A stretch of DNA of 64,000 nt from assembly GCA_036266835.1 (NCBI GenBank), contig DATAXD010000012.1:1-64000 (forward strand), written 5' to 3'. The position numbers and the translations under genes were made by a program. This document shows, one piece after another, positions 31,699 through 40,374 of this stretch; the first letter of the stretch is position 1; every line of letters begins with the position of its first letter. A model generated the notes under the pieces. It saw only the letters and a program-made list of their open reading frames with translations. It was not told the origin of the DNA and made no database searches. Origin of the DNA: Galbitalea sp036266835. Its GTDB lineage: Bacteria > Actinomycetota > Actinomycetes > Actinomycetales > Microbacteriaceae.

Positions 31699-32621
31699 AG
31701 TGTGGCCTCCGTCTCGAGCGATCCGGCGTGGTACTCGACTTCGTCTTCGGTGAGGGCGAGGTAGGCATCCTCAAGCGATCCCGCAACGGGCGTGAGCTCA
31801 TGCAGCACGACCTGCGACTTCGCGGCGATTTCACCGATGTTAGCGGCGGCCAGTCCGTTGACCATCAGGAGGTCCGGATCGGTTTGAGTCACTTTCACCT
31901 CGTTGCCGGCCAGCAGTCTCGTCAGCTTCGCGACATCCGGAGTCCGAACGCGAACGGCCTTGCCGGCGACCTGCGCCAGGATGTCGGCGACCGGCGCATC
32001 AGCAATGATCTTGCCGCGGCCAAGAACGATGATCTGGTCGGCGGTCTGGGCCATCTCGCTCATGAGGTGCGATGAGAGAAATACCGTTCGTCCCTGGCCG
32101 GCCAGGTGACGCGCGAGTTCACGCACCCAGATCACGCCCTCCGGGTCAAGGCCGTTGACGGGCTCGTCGAGGATGAGAGTAGCCGGGTCGCCGAGCAGCG
32201 CGGTCGCGATGCCGAGGCGTTGGCCCATGCCGAGCGAAAAGCTGCCGACGCGCTTGTTCGCCACCGACTCGAGCCCGGTGAGCGCGATCACTTCGTCGAC
32301 GCGCTTGCGCGGGATGCTGTGGGTCGCCGCCATCGCGAGTAGGTGGTTTCGGGCGCTGCGACCCGTATGAACGGCCTTCGCATCCAGCAGCACGCCGACT
32401 TCACGCAACGGTGCTTTCAGGTCGGCGTAATGCTTGCCGCTGACCGTGACCGTTCCGGATGAAGGACGGTCCAGACCCACAATGAGCCTCATGGTCGTCG
32501 ACTTGCCGGCACCGTTGGGGCCGAGAAAGCCGGTTACCAAGCCCGGCCGAACAGTGAAGCTGATGTTGTCGACCGCGGTTTTTGACCCGTAGTGCTTGGA
32601 AAGTCCGACTGCTTCGATCAC
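31695..32621 (-). CDS. ABC transporter ATP-binding protein
   Basis: A 308-residue ATPase partner of the permease. Walker A GPNGAGKST, the Q-loop region VGVLLDAKAVHTGRSARNHL, a degenerate signature FSLGMGQRLGIA in place of LSGGQ, Walker B ATLILDEPVNGLDPEG and the switch His in SSHLMSE are visible. The C-terminal 80 residues form the small domain of DrrA/BcrA-like ATPases. FSLGMGQ is usual for this subfamily. The GTG at 32621 has GGTGAGGA upstream, and TAGAGT further up may be the -10. Confidence 0.9.
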   Translation of the reverse strand: MIEAVGLSKHYGSKTAVDNISFTVRPGLVTGFLGPNGAGKSTTMRLIVGLDRPSSGTVTVSGKHYADLKAPLREVGVLLDAKAVHTGRSARNHLLAMAATHSIPRKRVDEVIALTGLESVANKRVGSFSLGMGQRLGIATALLGDPATLILDEPVNGLDPEGVIWVRELARHLAGQGRTVFLSSHLMSEMAQTADQIIVLGRGKIIADAPVADILAQVAGKAVRVRTPDVAKLTRLLAGNEVKVTQTDPDLLMVNGLAAANIGEIAAKSQVVLHELTPVAGSLEDAYLALTEDEVEYHAGSLETEATL

Positions 32622-32671
32622 GATGTAATCCTCACCTAATTACTCTAGGCGAGTCGGCGAGCGACCAGCAT

Positions 32672-33088
32672 CTAGTCAGGGCAGTTGGTCACCGCCCAGC
32701 CGTCAAAATCTCTGACGTCGGTGTTCAGGGTGTCGCTGGGAAATGGCGACGGGTAGCTGTCCAGGAGTCTCCTTACGGCGTCAGGGTGTGTCTTGAGACC
32801 GTTGTCGATCGCCATTGCCTTGTCGCGAATCGGTGGTGGCGCGTCGGCCGCGACCTTGTTCCACCACGCCAGGTATTCGGCCCGGGTCGCGGCGCTGTCA
32901 CCAATCAGACCGGGTTCTGCGGTGTCTGCGCAGAGTGCCTTGAGTGACCCGCCCGTAGATGTGGTCACCCCGGCCGATGTGGTTGGCGACGCGGACCCGG
33001 ACGGAGCGGGGGAATTCGGAACTCCTGTCGCGGCGCATCCCGCGCAAAGCATGACCGCGGCCGCGGCACAGATCGCAAGTCTGACCAC
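32672..33088 (-). CDS. Small secreted lipoprotein, paralogue 1
   Basis: A 138-residue lipoprotein: signal peptide LAICAAAAVMLCAGC with lipidated Cys at the end, a Ser/Thr/Pro-rich spacer (about 22-48), then a helical domain with two Cys (LKALCADTAEPG and VTNCPD at the C-terminus) likely to form a disulfide. It is plainly related to the next gene (33093-33509): same length, same LC[A/S]GC lipobox, same Cys positions, and APPPIRDKAMAIDNG against APAAIRAKVVIVDQA. Only 4 bp separate them, so they are a tandem duplication and one operon. Function unknown. Confidence 0.78.
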   Translation of the reverse strand: MVRLAICAAAAVMLCAGCAATGVPNSPAPSGSASPTTSAGVTTSTGGSLKALCADTAEPGLIGDSAATRAEYLAWWNKVAADAPPPIRDKAMAIDNGLKTHPDAVRRLLDSYPSPFPSDTLNTDVRDFDGWAVTNCPD

Positions 33089-33092
33089 GGCG

Positions 33093-33509
33093 CTAGTCGC
33101 AGTTCTTGGTAACCCACGTCGAGACGGCGCCGAGCGCCTGGAGGAATTCTGCAGACTTCAGGCCAGAGTTGTCACCGTTGATCGCTTTGTCGTAGGCCTG
33201 GTCGACGATCACGACCTTGGCTCGGATGGCGGCTGGCGCATCTGTCGCATCCTGATCCCAGATCTTGCCGAGCTTCAGCTCATCCGCCTTTGTGCTGCCG
33301 CTCACGCCGTTGTTGTTCTGGTCATGGCACTCGGCCTTCACGGAACCACCGGATCCCGACTGCGCCGTGGTGGAGGAACCGGATGACGCCGACGAGCCCG
33401 GTGTGGTTCCGCCGCCGGCCGCGGCGCATCCCGAACACAGCGCGGCGATCAGAACACCGCCCGCCGCAAACTGGAACGCGCGGCGTGATCGTAGAGAAGC
33501 GATGGGCAT
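33093..33509 (-). CDS. Small secreted lipoprotein, paralogue 2
   Basis: A 138-residue lipoprotein with signal peptide (SLRSRRAFQFAAGGVLIAALCSGC), a Ser/Thr/Gly-rich spacer and a helical domain bounded by VKAECHDQNNNG and WVTKNCD. The ATG at 33509 has AAAGGAGA 5 nt upstream, so the longer in-frame start at 33560 is rejected. It precedes and resembles the lipoprotein at 32672-33088. The spacer composition differs more than the two Cys regions, as expected for a retained disulfide core. Confidence 0.82.
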   Translation of the reverse strand: MPIASLRSRRAFQFAAGGVLIAALCSGCAAAGGGTTPGSSASSGSSTTAQSGSGGSVKAECHDQNNNGVSGSTKADELKLGKIWDQDATDAPAAIRAKVVIVDQAYDKAINGDNSGLKSAEFLQALGAVSTWVTKNCD

Positions 33510-33659
33510 GTGGGTCTCCTTTGCTCGGGATGCTGTGAAACTGTGAGCGCCATGGAGCATGAACGGCGCGCGTCCAGCCGTTCCAGAGGCTATCTGTCGC
33601 GACGTTGCCGCTGGTTGCTCCAGACGCAGACTGGTGTTGCCAAGAACGCAAGCGCCTGG

Positions 33660-35075
33660 TTACTCTCCGCTCGACTGCAACTTTCGGCGACGGATGGCGA
33701 GCAGGAAGAGAACGCCGCCAAGGACGATCGTCCCCGCGCCGCCGCCGACAAGGAGCGGAGATATCGCGACGCCGGTCGTCGCCAGCAATGGCGTCACGGT
33801 GATCGTGTAGCTGCGGCTGACCGGACCCGTGTCGCCTCCGGTGACCGTGACCGCGAACGTGGAAGACCCGGCTGCGGTCGGTGTGCCGCCAATGAATCCG
33901 GTCGTCGGGTCGAGCGTGAGGCCGGGTGGAAGGCTGCCCGAGGTCACGGCGAACGATACGCCGTTGGTAGCCGGAACAGTGAAGGCGTAGGTGGAACGAA
34001 CTTTTCCGGTCGGCGGCAGTGCTGAGCCGATAGAGGTGACGGAAATTACCGAGACGTTGCCGTCGTCCTGGTTCACGACGTAGGCGTACTTCCCGTCCGG
34101 GCTGAACGCCACGCCCCGCGGCAATTCTCCGACGGTGATGGTCGGTGCGGTGGCGTCGAGCGAGTCTGTGGCCACATCGATCACCTCCACGGTGTCGCCT
34201 CCTGAGCCAGCCAGAATGTAGGCGTACGTCCCGTTCGGGCTAAACGCCACAGCCTCAGGATCCGAACCGACCGCGATCGTAGGGGTCGTGGGGTCGAGGG
34301 AGTTGGTGGCCACATCGATCACGTTCACATAGCTGTCCACGAAGCTGTCAACGTAGGCGTACTTGCCGTTGGGGCTGAACGCGACACCCCGCGGATTTGG
34401 TCCCACGGTGATCGTGGGGGTGGTCGCATCGATGGAGTTGGTGGCGGCGTCGATCACGGATACTGTGCCGTCTCCTGTGTTGGCGACGTAGGCGTATCTC
34501 CCGTTTGGACTGAAGGCCAAATTCGCCGGCGCTGTTCCGACGGTGATCACGGGGGTGGTGGAGTCGAGGGAGTTGGTGGCCACATCGATCACCGATACGG
34601 TGCCGTCTCCGTAGTTGGTGACGTAGGCGTATGTCCCGTCAGGGCTGAAGGCAACATACCCGGGTCCTGTCCCGACGGTGATGCTGGGGGTGGTGGAGTC
34701 GAGGGAGTTGGTGGCCACATCGATTACGGATACCGTGTCGTCTCCGTAGTTGGTGACGTAGGCGTATTTCCCGTCAGGGCTGACCGCCACATCCTCTGGT
34801 CCCGTTCCGACGGTGATGCTCGGGGTGGTGGGGTCCAGGGAGTTGGTGGTCACATCGATCACCGATACGGTGCCGTCTCCGTAGTTGGTGACGTAGGCGT
34901 ATGTCCCGTCCGGACTGAATGCCACATTCACGGGCTCGGATCCGACCGCGATCGGGGAAACCAGGGGCGCCGCCGTCGCGGCGCTCGGAGAGAGCAGCAA
35001 CCCGCCGATCGCCAGCAATAACCCGCCGATAACAGCCAGGATGGCTCGGCGGGATCGTGTTGGGGAGGTGGGCAT
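33660..35075 (-). CDS. YVTN beta-propeller surface protein with Ig-like domain and LATTG-type anchor
   Basis: A 471-residue exported protein. Order: signal peptide (1-36), seven repeats of about 45 residues (about 41-345) of the type VAFSPDGTYAYVTNYGDGT followed by VSVIDVATNSLD, an Ig-like putative-adhesin domain (about 350-425, TYAFTVPATNGVSFAVTSG, GLTLDPTTGFIGGTPTAAG), then LLATTGV, a hydrophobic segment and RRRKLQSSGE. LAxTG plus membrane segment plus basic tail is the pattern used by class E sortases of high-GC Gram-positives. Seven blades close a propeller, suggesting ligand or cell-surface binding. The ATG at 35075 has AGGAG 5 nt upstream. It is divergent from an AraC regulator. Confidence 0.87.
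   Translation of the reverse strand: MPTSPTRSRRAILAVIGGLLLAIGGLLLSPSAATAAPLVSPIAVGSEPVNVAFSPDGTYAYVTNYGDGTVSVIDVTTNSLDPTTPSITVGTGPEDVAVSPDGKYAYVTNYGDDTVSVIDVATNSLDSTTPSITVGTGPGYVAFSPDGTYAYVTNYGDGTVSVIDVATNSLDSTTPVITVGTAPANLAFSPNGRYAYVANTGDGTVSVIDAATNSIDATTPTITVGPNPRGVAFSPNGKYAYVDSFVDSYVNVIDVATNSLDPTTPTIAVGSDPEAVAFSPNGTYAYILAGSGGDTVEVIDVATDSLDATAPTITVGELPRGVAFSPDGKYAYVVNQDDGNVSVISVTSIGSALPPTGKVRSTYAFTVPATNGVSFAVTSGSLPPGLTLDPTTGFIGGTPTAAGSSTFAVTVTGGDTGPVSRSYTITVTPLLATTGVAISPLLVGGGAGTIVLGGVLFLLAIRRRKLQSSGE
34040..34955 (-). repeat. Seven tandem repeats of about 135 bp coding for propeller blades
   Basis: The blade units are highly similar in DNA as well as protein: the 5'-proximal units (about 34540-34955) are nearly identical for long stretches, implying recent duplication or gene conversion. 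Boundaries are approximate. Confidence 0.75.
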
Positions 35076-35274
35076 TCGTGCTCCTAGGCTCGAGTTGCTG
35101 TGCTGGTCGGATGCGAGTCGTGTGCAGTTCGTGCGAATCCAGTCCGCTTTCGACGCTATCCGCACCGACAATTGCGTTGGTTGCCACATCCGCACACCTG
35201 TGTTGCCGAGCGCGCAGCGGCTCGTTAGCATCGAAATATGTCTTACCCGGCCATTTCGGCGTCCCACTGAGCCG

Positions 35275-36219
35275 ATGTCGGGCTACCGCGTCTGGTCGAA
35301 CGCCTCGGTTCCGGAGGCGGACCAATTCGCGCATTGGGCGGACAGCGTTTCCGAAGTATTCGGTTCGATGATCGTGGAGCGCGAGCAGGATGGGCCGTTT
35401 CACATGATGCTGAGCCAGGTTCAGCTCGGGGCTTTGACGCTGTCGGCGGTGGAAGCGTCGCCGCACCGTTCTCGGCGCACCTCCGCGATGGCGGCGTCCT
35501 GCGGGACGGGCGAGGTCTACGTGAGCGTCCCGCGAGCGGGACATCTTCTCGGACACCAGGGGTCGGGCCCAGTGGCGCCGCCAGAGGGATGGCTCGGGAT
35601 GATCTCGGGCGACGAGGAGACGGATATCGTCGCGCCCTCCGATTTCCGACAGGTGGTCATCGGCATTCCTCGTGAACTGGTGAGCCCCCGATTGTCCTGC
35701 ACCGCCGGAGTCGCGTTTGGAATGCTCGCCGGGTTACTGGGACAGATCACCGAATACCTCTATGCGAACGCTGACGGATTCGTGCGTGATGACGCCCGCC
35801 GAGCCACCGACCAGGTCACCGATCTCGTCGTCGCGTGCTTTGGCGCTTCCGCAGTTGGACCCTCGGTGGAATCGTCGCTGCGGCTTCAGGCCGCCATGGA
35901 TCACGCAGAGAATCGGCTTGCCGACCCGGGACTCAATAGTGCGTCGCTCGCGCTCCACTTGAACGTCTCCCGCCGAACGATCGAGCAATTGTTCGCCGAG
36001 CGGGGCACAACCGTGGGGAGGTGGGTGCTCGAGCGTCGACTCGAGCGTGCTCGCGCGGACCTCGAGCGCAACTCGATGGCCGGTCTCACGATCGAGGACA
36101 TCGCCCAGCGATGGGGATTTGTTGACCGGACTCACTTCAGTCGCGTATTCCGCGGCCAATTCGACGTGGCGCCCGGGGCGTATCGCCGGTCACGGCAGCG
36201 TCTGCCGGACTTGGACTGA
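35275..36219 (+). CDS. AraC family transcriptional regulator
   Basis: A 314-residue regulator. The N-terminal half (about 20-190) resembles the AraC-binding-like domain with VSVPRAGHLLGHQGSG; the C-terminal 100 residues hold two helix-turn-helix units: NSASLALHLNVSRRTIEQLFAERGTT and LTIEDIAQRWGFVDRTHFSRVFRGQFDVAPGAYRR, the classic AraC signature. The start is taken at ATG 35275 (MSGYRVWSNA), the first start at the domain boundary, with no clear ribosome binding site. It is divergent from the YVTN surface protein (199-bp gap) and may control it; no palindrome was noticed. Confidence 0.88.
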   Translation: MSGYRVWSNASVPEADQFAHWADSVSEVFGSMIVEREQDGPFHMMLSQVQLGALTLSAVEASPHRSRRTSAMAASCGTGEVYVSVPRAGHLLGHQGSGPVAPPEGWLGMISGDEETDIVAPSDFRQVVIGIPRELVSPRLSCTAGVAFGMLAGLLGQITEYLYANADGFVRDDARRATDQVTDLVVACFGASAVGPSVESSLRLQAAMDHAENRLADPGLNSASLALHLNVSRRTIEQLFAERGTTVGRWVLERRLERARADLERNSMAGLTIEDIAQRWGFVDRTHFSRVFRGQFDVAPGAYRRSRQRLPDLD

Positions 36220-36230
36220 TTGCAGCGCGG

Positions 36231-38771
36231 CTAAGCGTCCTTTTCCTGCGCGATCAGTGCGCGTTCCACACCAGCAAGATTCTCCACGACGAGTCTGCGA
36301 AGTGCCGGAGTGTCGGTATTCGCGTCGATCCACGCCTTCGTCGCATCCACCAGCTCCTGGTTCGCCAGCGGAGCGGGATAGAGACCGAGGATGATGTACT
36401 CCGCCAAGTGGTAGGTGCGCGACTTCCAAATGTCGTTCAGCATGTCGAAGTATGGCGCGACCATGTCGGTCAGCGACGACGAATCGTTCACATGCTGGTA
36501 GCCGACACCGGTGCTTCGCACTACCAGATTCGACAGGTTGTCGTTTGCCACCAGCGAGTCAAATGCCGCCTTCTTGCCATTGGCGGTCGGGATCGTGGCT
36601 GCGACCCGCGCCGCAGACTGCTGGCCACTGGCGGTGTTGTCCTTTGCCAGCGCCAGGTCGATCTCCGCCTTGCCCGCGGCCCCGTTGAGCACGAGTCCCT
36701 CCAGGAGCTCCCAGTCGAGATCGTCGTCGATCTCGAGGCCCTTCAGGTCACTCGCACCATCACGCAGCTCGTGCAGAGCCCGCACGTGACCCTCGGTCGA
36801 CGCAATGTTCGCGAAGAATTTCACGAACTGGAACTGCTCGTCGGATGCTGGTGCCGCCCCCCGAGCCAGCGCGAGCAACGCGTCACCGACCCCGGCGATC
36901 ACGGCTTCGCGTCGAGCGGGCGCAACGTAGTAGCGGGCGGCAGTCAGGAGCTGCGTGAGCGTTACGCGAATCGTCGTCGATTCGCTCTCGGTGGCGATGT
37001 TGCCGAGCACAAGCTGCACGTAGTCCGACGCCTTCGTCTCGCCGTCGCGCATTGCATCCCACGCCGCTCCCCACACAAGCGCGCGGGCCAGGGAGTTCTC
37101 GATGTCGGCGAGGTGCTCCATTGCAACCGCGAGCGAGCCGTTGTCCAGACGGATCTTCGCGTAAGTCAGGTCGTCGTCGTTCAGCAGCACGATTGCGGGC
37201 TTCTTGCGACCAACCAGTTCAGCAACCGTCGTTGCCTCGCCCGCGACATCCAGCTCGACTCGATCCACGCGGACGACCTTGCCGCTTTCGTGCAGGTCAT
37301 AAAGGCCGACGCCGATGCGGTGCGGACGGATGGTCGGGTAGTCGGCACTCGCGGTCTGCCGGATCGTGAACGCCGTGATGACGCCGTCAGCATCCGTGTC
37401 GATCTCCGGTCGCAGGGTGTTGACACCCGCCGTCTCGAGCCATACCTTCGACCACTCGTCGAGCTTGCGCCCCGACGTCTTCTCGAGTTCTCCCAGCAGG
37501 TCAGGCAGTTCGGTGTTCGAGTATTCGTGCTTCTTGAAGTACGCACCCACGCCTGCGAGGAACGCATCGAGGCCGACCCAGGCGACGAGCTGCTTCAGGA
37601 CCGAGCCACCCTTTGCGTAGGTGATGTGATCGAAGTTGACCTGCACGTCTTCGAGATCGTTGATGGTCGCCACGACTGGATGGGTGGACGGCAGCTGGTC
37701 CTGGCGGTAGCCGGCGCTCTTCTCCATCATCGCGAAGGTGGTCCACGCCTCGGTCCACTCGGTGACTTCCGCCGAGGAGATCGCGGCCGCCCACTCCGCA
37801 AACGACTCGTTGAGCCAGAGATCGTTCCACCACTTCATCGTGACGAGGTCGCCGAACCACATGTGCGCGAGCTCGTGCAGGATCGTGACGACGCGGCGTT
37901 CCTTGATCGCGTCGGTGACCTTTGACTTGAAGACGTAGGTCTCGACGAAGGTGACCGCGCCCGCGTTCTCCATGGCGCCGGCGTTGAACTCGGGAACGAA
38001 CAGCTGGTCGTACTTGTCGAACGGATACGGGTAGCCGAAGGCCTCCTCGTAGAACTCGAAGCCCTTGCGAGTGGTGTCGAAGATGTAATGTGCGTCGACA
38101 TACTCGGTAAGGGATTTGCGCGAGTAGATCGCCAGTGGGATGTTGCGCCCGTCGCGGGAAGTGAGTGAGCTCTCGACCATTTCGTAGGGACCGGCGATGA
38201 TCGCGGTGACGTAAGGCGCGAGCACGGGTGTTGGGGCGAACATCCAGGTCTTGTTGTCGCCGGAACCGGTCGGAGTCGGCGTCAGCGAGTTGCTGACGAC
38301 CTTCCAGGCCGACGGCGCGATCACGGTGAACTGGAACGTCGCCTTGAGGTCGGGCTGTTCGAACACCGCGAACACCCGCCGGGTGTCGGGAACCTCGAAC
38401 TGTGAGTAGAGGTAGACCTCGCCGTCGACCGGATCGACAAAGCGGTGGAGGCCTTCGCCGGTGTTCGTGTACATCGCATCCGAGACAACAACGAGCACGT
38501 TCTCAGCGGCAAGGTTGTCGAGCTTGATGCGCGAACCGTCGCTCACCTTTGCCGGGTCGAGCGCGACACCGTTCAGTGTTACCGAATGGACCGCGGCCGT
38601 GATCGCGTCGATCCAGGTTGACGCCCCAGCCGTGGCCGAGAAAGTGGCTGTTGTCGTCGAGCCGAATGTCGTAGCGCCGGTCGTCAGGTCGAGGACGACC
38701 TCATACGTCTTGGCATCCACGAGGGCTTTGCGGCCCTGGGTCTCAACTCTGGTGAGGTTCTCTCCTGGCAC
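36231..38771 (-). CDS. pepN: Aminopeptidase N (M1 family)
   Basis: An 846-residue zinc aminopeptidase that removes N-terminal residues from peptides in the cytoplasm. The substrate motif GAMEN (in FNAGAMENAGAVTF) and the zinc motif HELAHMWFG with its downstream Glu in WLNESFAEW are intact; the long helical C-terminal (ERAP1-like) domain follows. Length is normal for actinobacterial PepN. The GTG at 38771 has AAAGGAG 6 nt upstream. It lies near rpiB and nei as in M. tuberculosis. Confidence 0.95.
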   Translation of the reverse strand: MPGENLTRVETQGRKALVDAKTYEVVLDLTTGATTFGSTTTATFSATAGASTWIDAITAAVHSVTLNGVALDPAKVSDGSRIKLDNLAAENVLVVVSDAMYTNTGEGLHRFVDPVDGEVYLYSQFEVPDTRRVFAVFEQPDLKATFQFTVIAPSAWKVVSNSLTPTPTGSGDNKTWMFAPTPVLAPYVTAIIAGPYEMVESSLTSRDGRNIPLAIYSRKSLTEYVDAHYIFDTTRKGFEFYEEAFGYPYPFDKYDQLFVPEFNAGAMENAGAVTFVETYVFKSKVTDAIKERRVVTILHELAHMWFGDLVTMKWWNDLWLNESFAEWAAAISSAEVTEWTEAWTTFAMMEKSAGYRQDQLPSTHPVVATINDLEDVQVNFDHITYAKGGSVLKQLVAWVGLDAFLAGVGAYFKKHEYSNTELPDLLGELEKTSGRKLDEWSKVWLETAGVNTLRPEIDTDADGVITAFTIRQTASADYPTIRPHRIGVGLYDLHESGKVVRVDRVELDVAGEATTVAELVGRKKPAIVLLNDDDLTYAKIRLDNGSLAVAMEHLADIENSLARALVWGAAWDAMRDGETKASDYVQLVLGNIATESESTTIRVTLTQLLTAARYYVAPARREAVIAGVGDALLALARGAAPASDEQFQFVKFFANIASTEGHVRALHELRDGASDLKGLEIDDDLDWELLEGLVLNGAAGKAEIDLALAKDNTASGQQSAARVAATIPTANGKKAAFDSLVANDNLSNLVVRSTGVGYQHVNDSSSLTDMVAPYFDMLNDIWKSRTYHLAEYIILGLYPAPLANQELVDATKAWIDANTDTPALRRLVVENLAGVERALIAQEKDA

Positions 38772-38840
38772 TGCAAACTCCTTTGTTCACGGATTGTGTC
38801 CGAGTTGGAGTCTAGTGGCGCGACTTACGGCCCAGGCCTG

Positions 38841-39524
38841 CTACGCGAGCGCGAGGGTACGCTCCCTCGTGCTCGGTTCATGATCGGCGCGAATCTCCAG
38901 CCCGAGTATCATCGTGGACTCCGTGATCGCCTGCTCGAGGAGTCGCGCGAGCCGATCATCCGCATCCGCAACGCAGGCGTCCGCGATACCGATGACCGCG
39001 GTTCGAAGCAGCGCCTCGTCGTTGATCGCCACCGGGTGGGAGCTCTTCGGCGAGACCTGCTCAATGAAATCGAGCGCCCATTCCTCGGTGCCCGGCGCCA
39101 TCAGGAACGCGGCACGGATGCGGGCTCGCGCCCGATCTACTTCGGGCCCGGACCAGGTGGCCAGCAGTTCGTCGCAGCGTGCCAATCCGGTCGCCAGCGC
39201 CCCTTGGCGCATCGCGCTCGCGATGGGCAGCGCGCTCGAAGCGGCGAGCACCGCGACGAGCGTGGGCACGCGAGGATCGTCGCCATTCAGCCCGACTACC
39301 GACGGAATGAGGATGCTGAGGCCGGAGCGCTCGGCATCCGATGTGAGGTCGTTCACGAGGCGGGCCAGCGCTGCCATCGTCGGATGGGTGCAGCTCGGCC
39401 GATCGCTCCAGCGCTCGCCAGCGAGATACGAGGCATACTCCATAAAACAGGCGCCGCGTCTGGCGTTCCGGTGGCGGCCCGCCGACAGAACCGGAAGAAA
39501 TCCTTCATTAGGCGTAACGGTCAT
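38841..39524 (-). CDS. Conserved protein of unknown function
   Basis: A 227-residue soluble protein starting MTVTPNEGFL. It has GACFMEYASYLAGERWSDRPSCTHPTMAALARLVND near residues 24-58, where two Cys and a His might bind a metal, and then a long helical part. I recall proteins with the MEYxSxLAGExxSDxPxCxHP pattern in actinobacteria as conserved hypotheticals. The ATG at 39524 has GAGGAG 6 nt upstream, so the longer in-frame frame to 39905 is rejected. A large inverted repeat (39564-39717) separates it from the divergent gene at 39775. Confidence 0.78.
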   Translation of the reverse strand: MTVTPNEGFLPVLSAGRHRNARRGACFMEYASYLAGERWSDRPSCTHPTMAALARLVNDLTSDAERSGLSILIPSVVGLNGDDPRVPTLVAVLAASSALPIASAMRQGALATGLARCDELLATWSGPEVDRARARIRAAFLMAPGTEEWALDFIEQVSPKSSHPVAINDEALLRTAVIGIADACVADADDRLARLLEQAITESTMILGLEIRADHEPSTRERTLALA

Positions 39525-39563
39525 GAGTGGCTCCTCATCGACGTGGGAACGGTGGTTTCCAGT

Positions 39564-39717
39564 CTGCTCCTGCGGTTCGCCTGTGTCGAGGAGCTTGTGG
39601 GCGTCTGTTTGGCGTGTTGCTCTTCGAGTCAAGAACGGGGAGCCCTGCCCCGATTGCCTCGAAGAGCAACCCGCCAAACAGGCGCTGGTCATCGGCACGG
39701 GCGAACCGCAGGAACAG
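39564..39717. repeat. Large imperfect inverted repeat (about 154 bp)
   Basis: Outer arms CTGCTCCTGCGGTTCGCC and GGCGAACCGCAGGAACAG, and inner arms CTGTTTGGCGTGTTGCTCTT(CGAG) and CTCGAAGAGCAACCCGCCAA(ACAG), match at almost every position, with a small CGGGG/CCCCG stem at the tip. It has no coding content and could be a miniature mobile element or a structured intergenic repeat. Confidence 0.75.
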
Positions 39718-39762
39718 CGTTCGAGGGAAGGTGACTCGGTACCGAAGGTCGGCGTGCGCTGA

Positions 39763-39768
39763 TAGTTT
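39763..39768 (+). promoter_or_regulatory. -10 box (TAGTTT), leaderless start
   Basis: TAGTTT lies 6 nt before the ATG at 39775, no ribosome binding site between. Confidence 0.5.
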
Positions 39769-39774
39769 TCGACT

Positions 39775-40368
39775 ATGACCGACCTCACGCTCGAACAGCA
39801 GCTCTTTCTCGCTTCGGATGCGGCCCTGCGGGAAGTTATCGACCAGTTCACGCCCGCGTCGCTGCAGCTGGCGGTCCCGGCGGAGTGGAGCTCGAACAAA
39901 GCCACGACGATGCTCGGGCTGCTCGCGAATCACGCTAAGGACGAAGGCTGGGTCCCCGATGTGATCGCCGGCAAGACCATGGAGCAGGTGGGGGATGCGT
40001 GGAAGGGTAACTTGCTCGGAAGCGACCCCGTCCACAACTACGACAAGCTCAATGACCTGGCGGCGGCTGCCGTGAAGAAACCGATCGCGGACGGCCAGAT
40101 CGCGCACCTGAGCTACGGCGACTTTCCGGTCGCGACGTTTCTCGAGCACACCAGCTACTACCGGGGTTTCCAGGCGCCCCTCATCGCGAAGGTTGCCAAC
40201 ATCCCGTTCCACATGTCCGACGACCTGATCGACCTGCTCTGGTCATCGGTTGAACCACAGATCGACGACCTGCGTGCGATCCACGTCTTCGGCCCGCCCA
40301 CTGAAGCACCCGATGGCGCGGACCGTCAGGACCTGCTCCTGGCGATGACGGGTTTCCTGAAACCCTGA
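39775..40368 (+). CDS. DinB/maleylpyruvate isomerase-like helical protein
   Basis: A 197-residue mostly helical protein: an N-terminal LEQQLFLASDAALREVIDQFTP helix, WSSNKATTMLGLLANHAKDEGWVPDVI with a His at the position of a metal ligand, and LEHTSYYRGFQAPLIA with a second His. The layout recalls the DinB/mycothiol-dependent family (TIGR03086-like), in which metal-dependent thiol transfer or isomerisation occurs. Similarity is from pattern only. The ATG lies 6 nt from TAGTTT (leaderless). It ends 6 bp before a convergent membrane-protein gene. Confidence 0.65.
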   Translation: MTDLTLEQQLFLASDAALREVIDQFTPASLQLAVPAEWSSNKATTMLGLLANHAKDEGWVPDVIAGKTMEQVGDAWKGNLLGSDPVHNYDKLNDLAAAAVKKPIADGQIAHLSYGDFPVATFLEHTSYYRGFQAPLIAKVANIPFHMSDDLIDLLWSSVEPQIDDLRAIHVFGPPTEAPDGADRQDLLLAMTGFLKP

Positions 40369-40374
40369 ATTCCC

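Noticed and set aside
33540..33659. Extra gene in the gap between the lipoprotein pair and the propeller gene
   Set aside because: Frames here are short and lack start signals or composition typical of genes; I see nothing functional beyond possible promoter sequence.
34040..34955. Regular repeats considered as a CRISPR array
   Set aside because: The period is about 135 bp, all units are in one frame and encode propeller blades; there are no unique spacers and no cas genes.
35238..35270. Ten-codon frame (MSYPAISASH) upstream of the AraC gene as a leader peptide
   Set aside because: No ribosome binding site and no attenuator-like hairpin follow; length is within chance.
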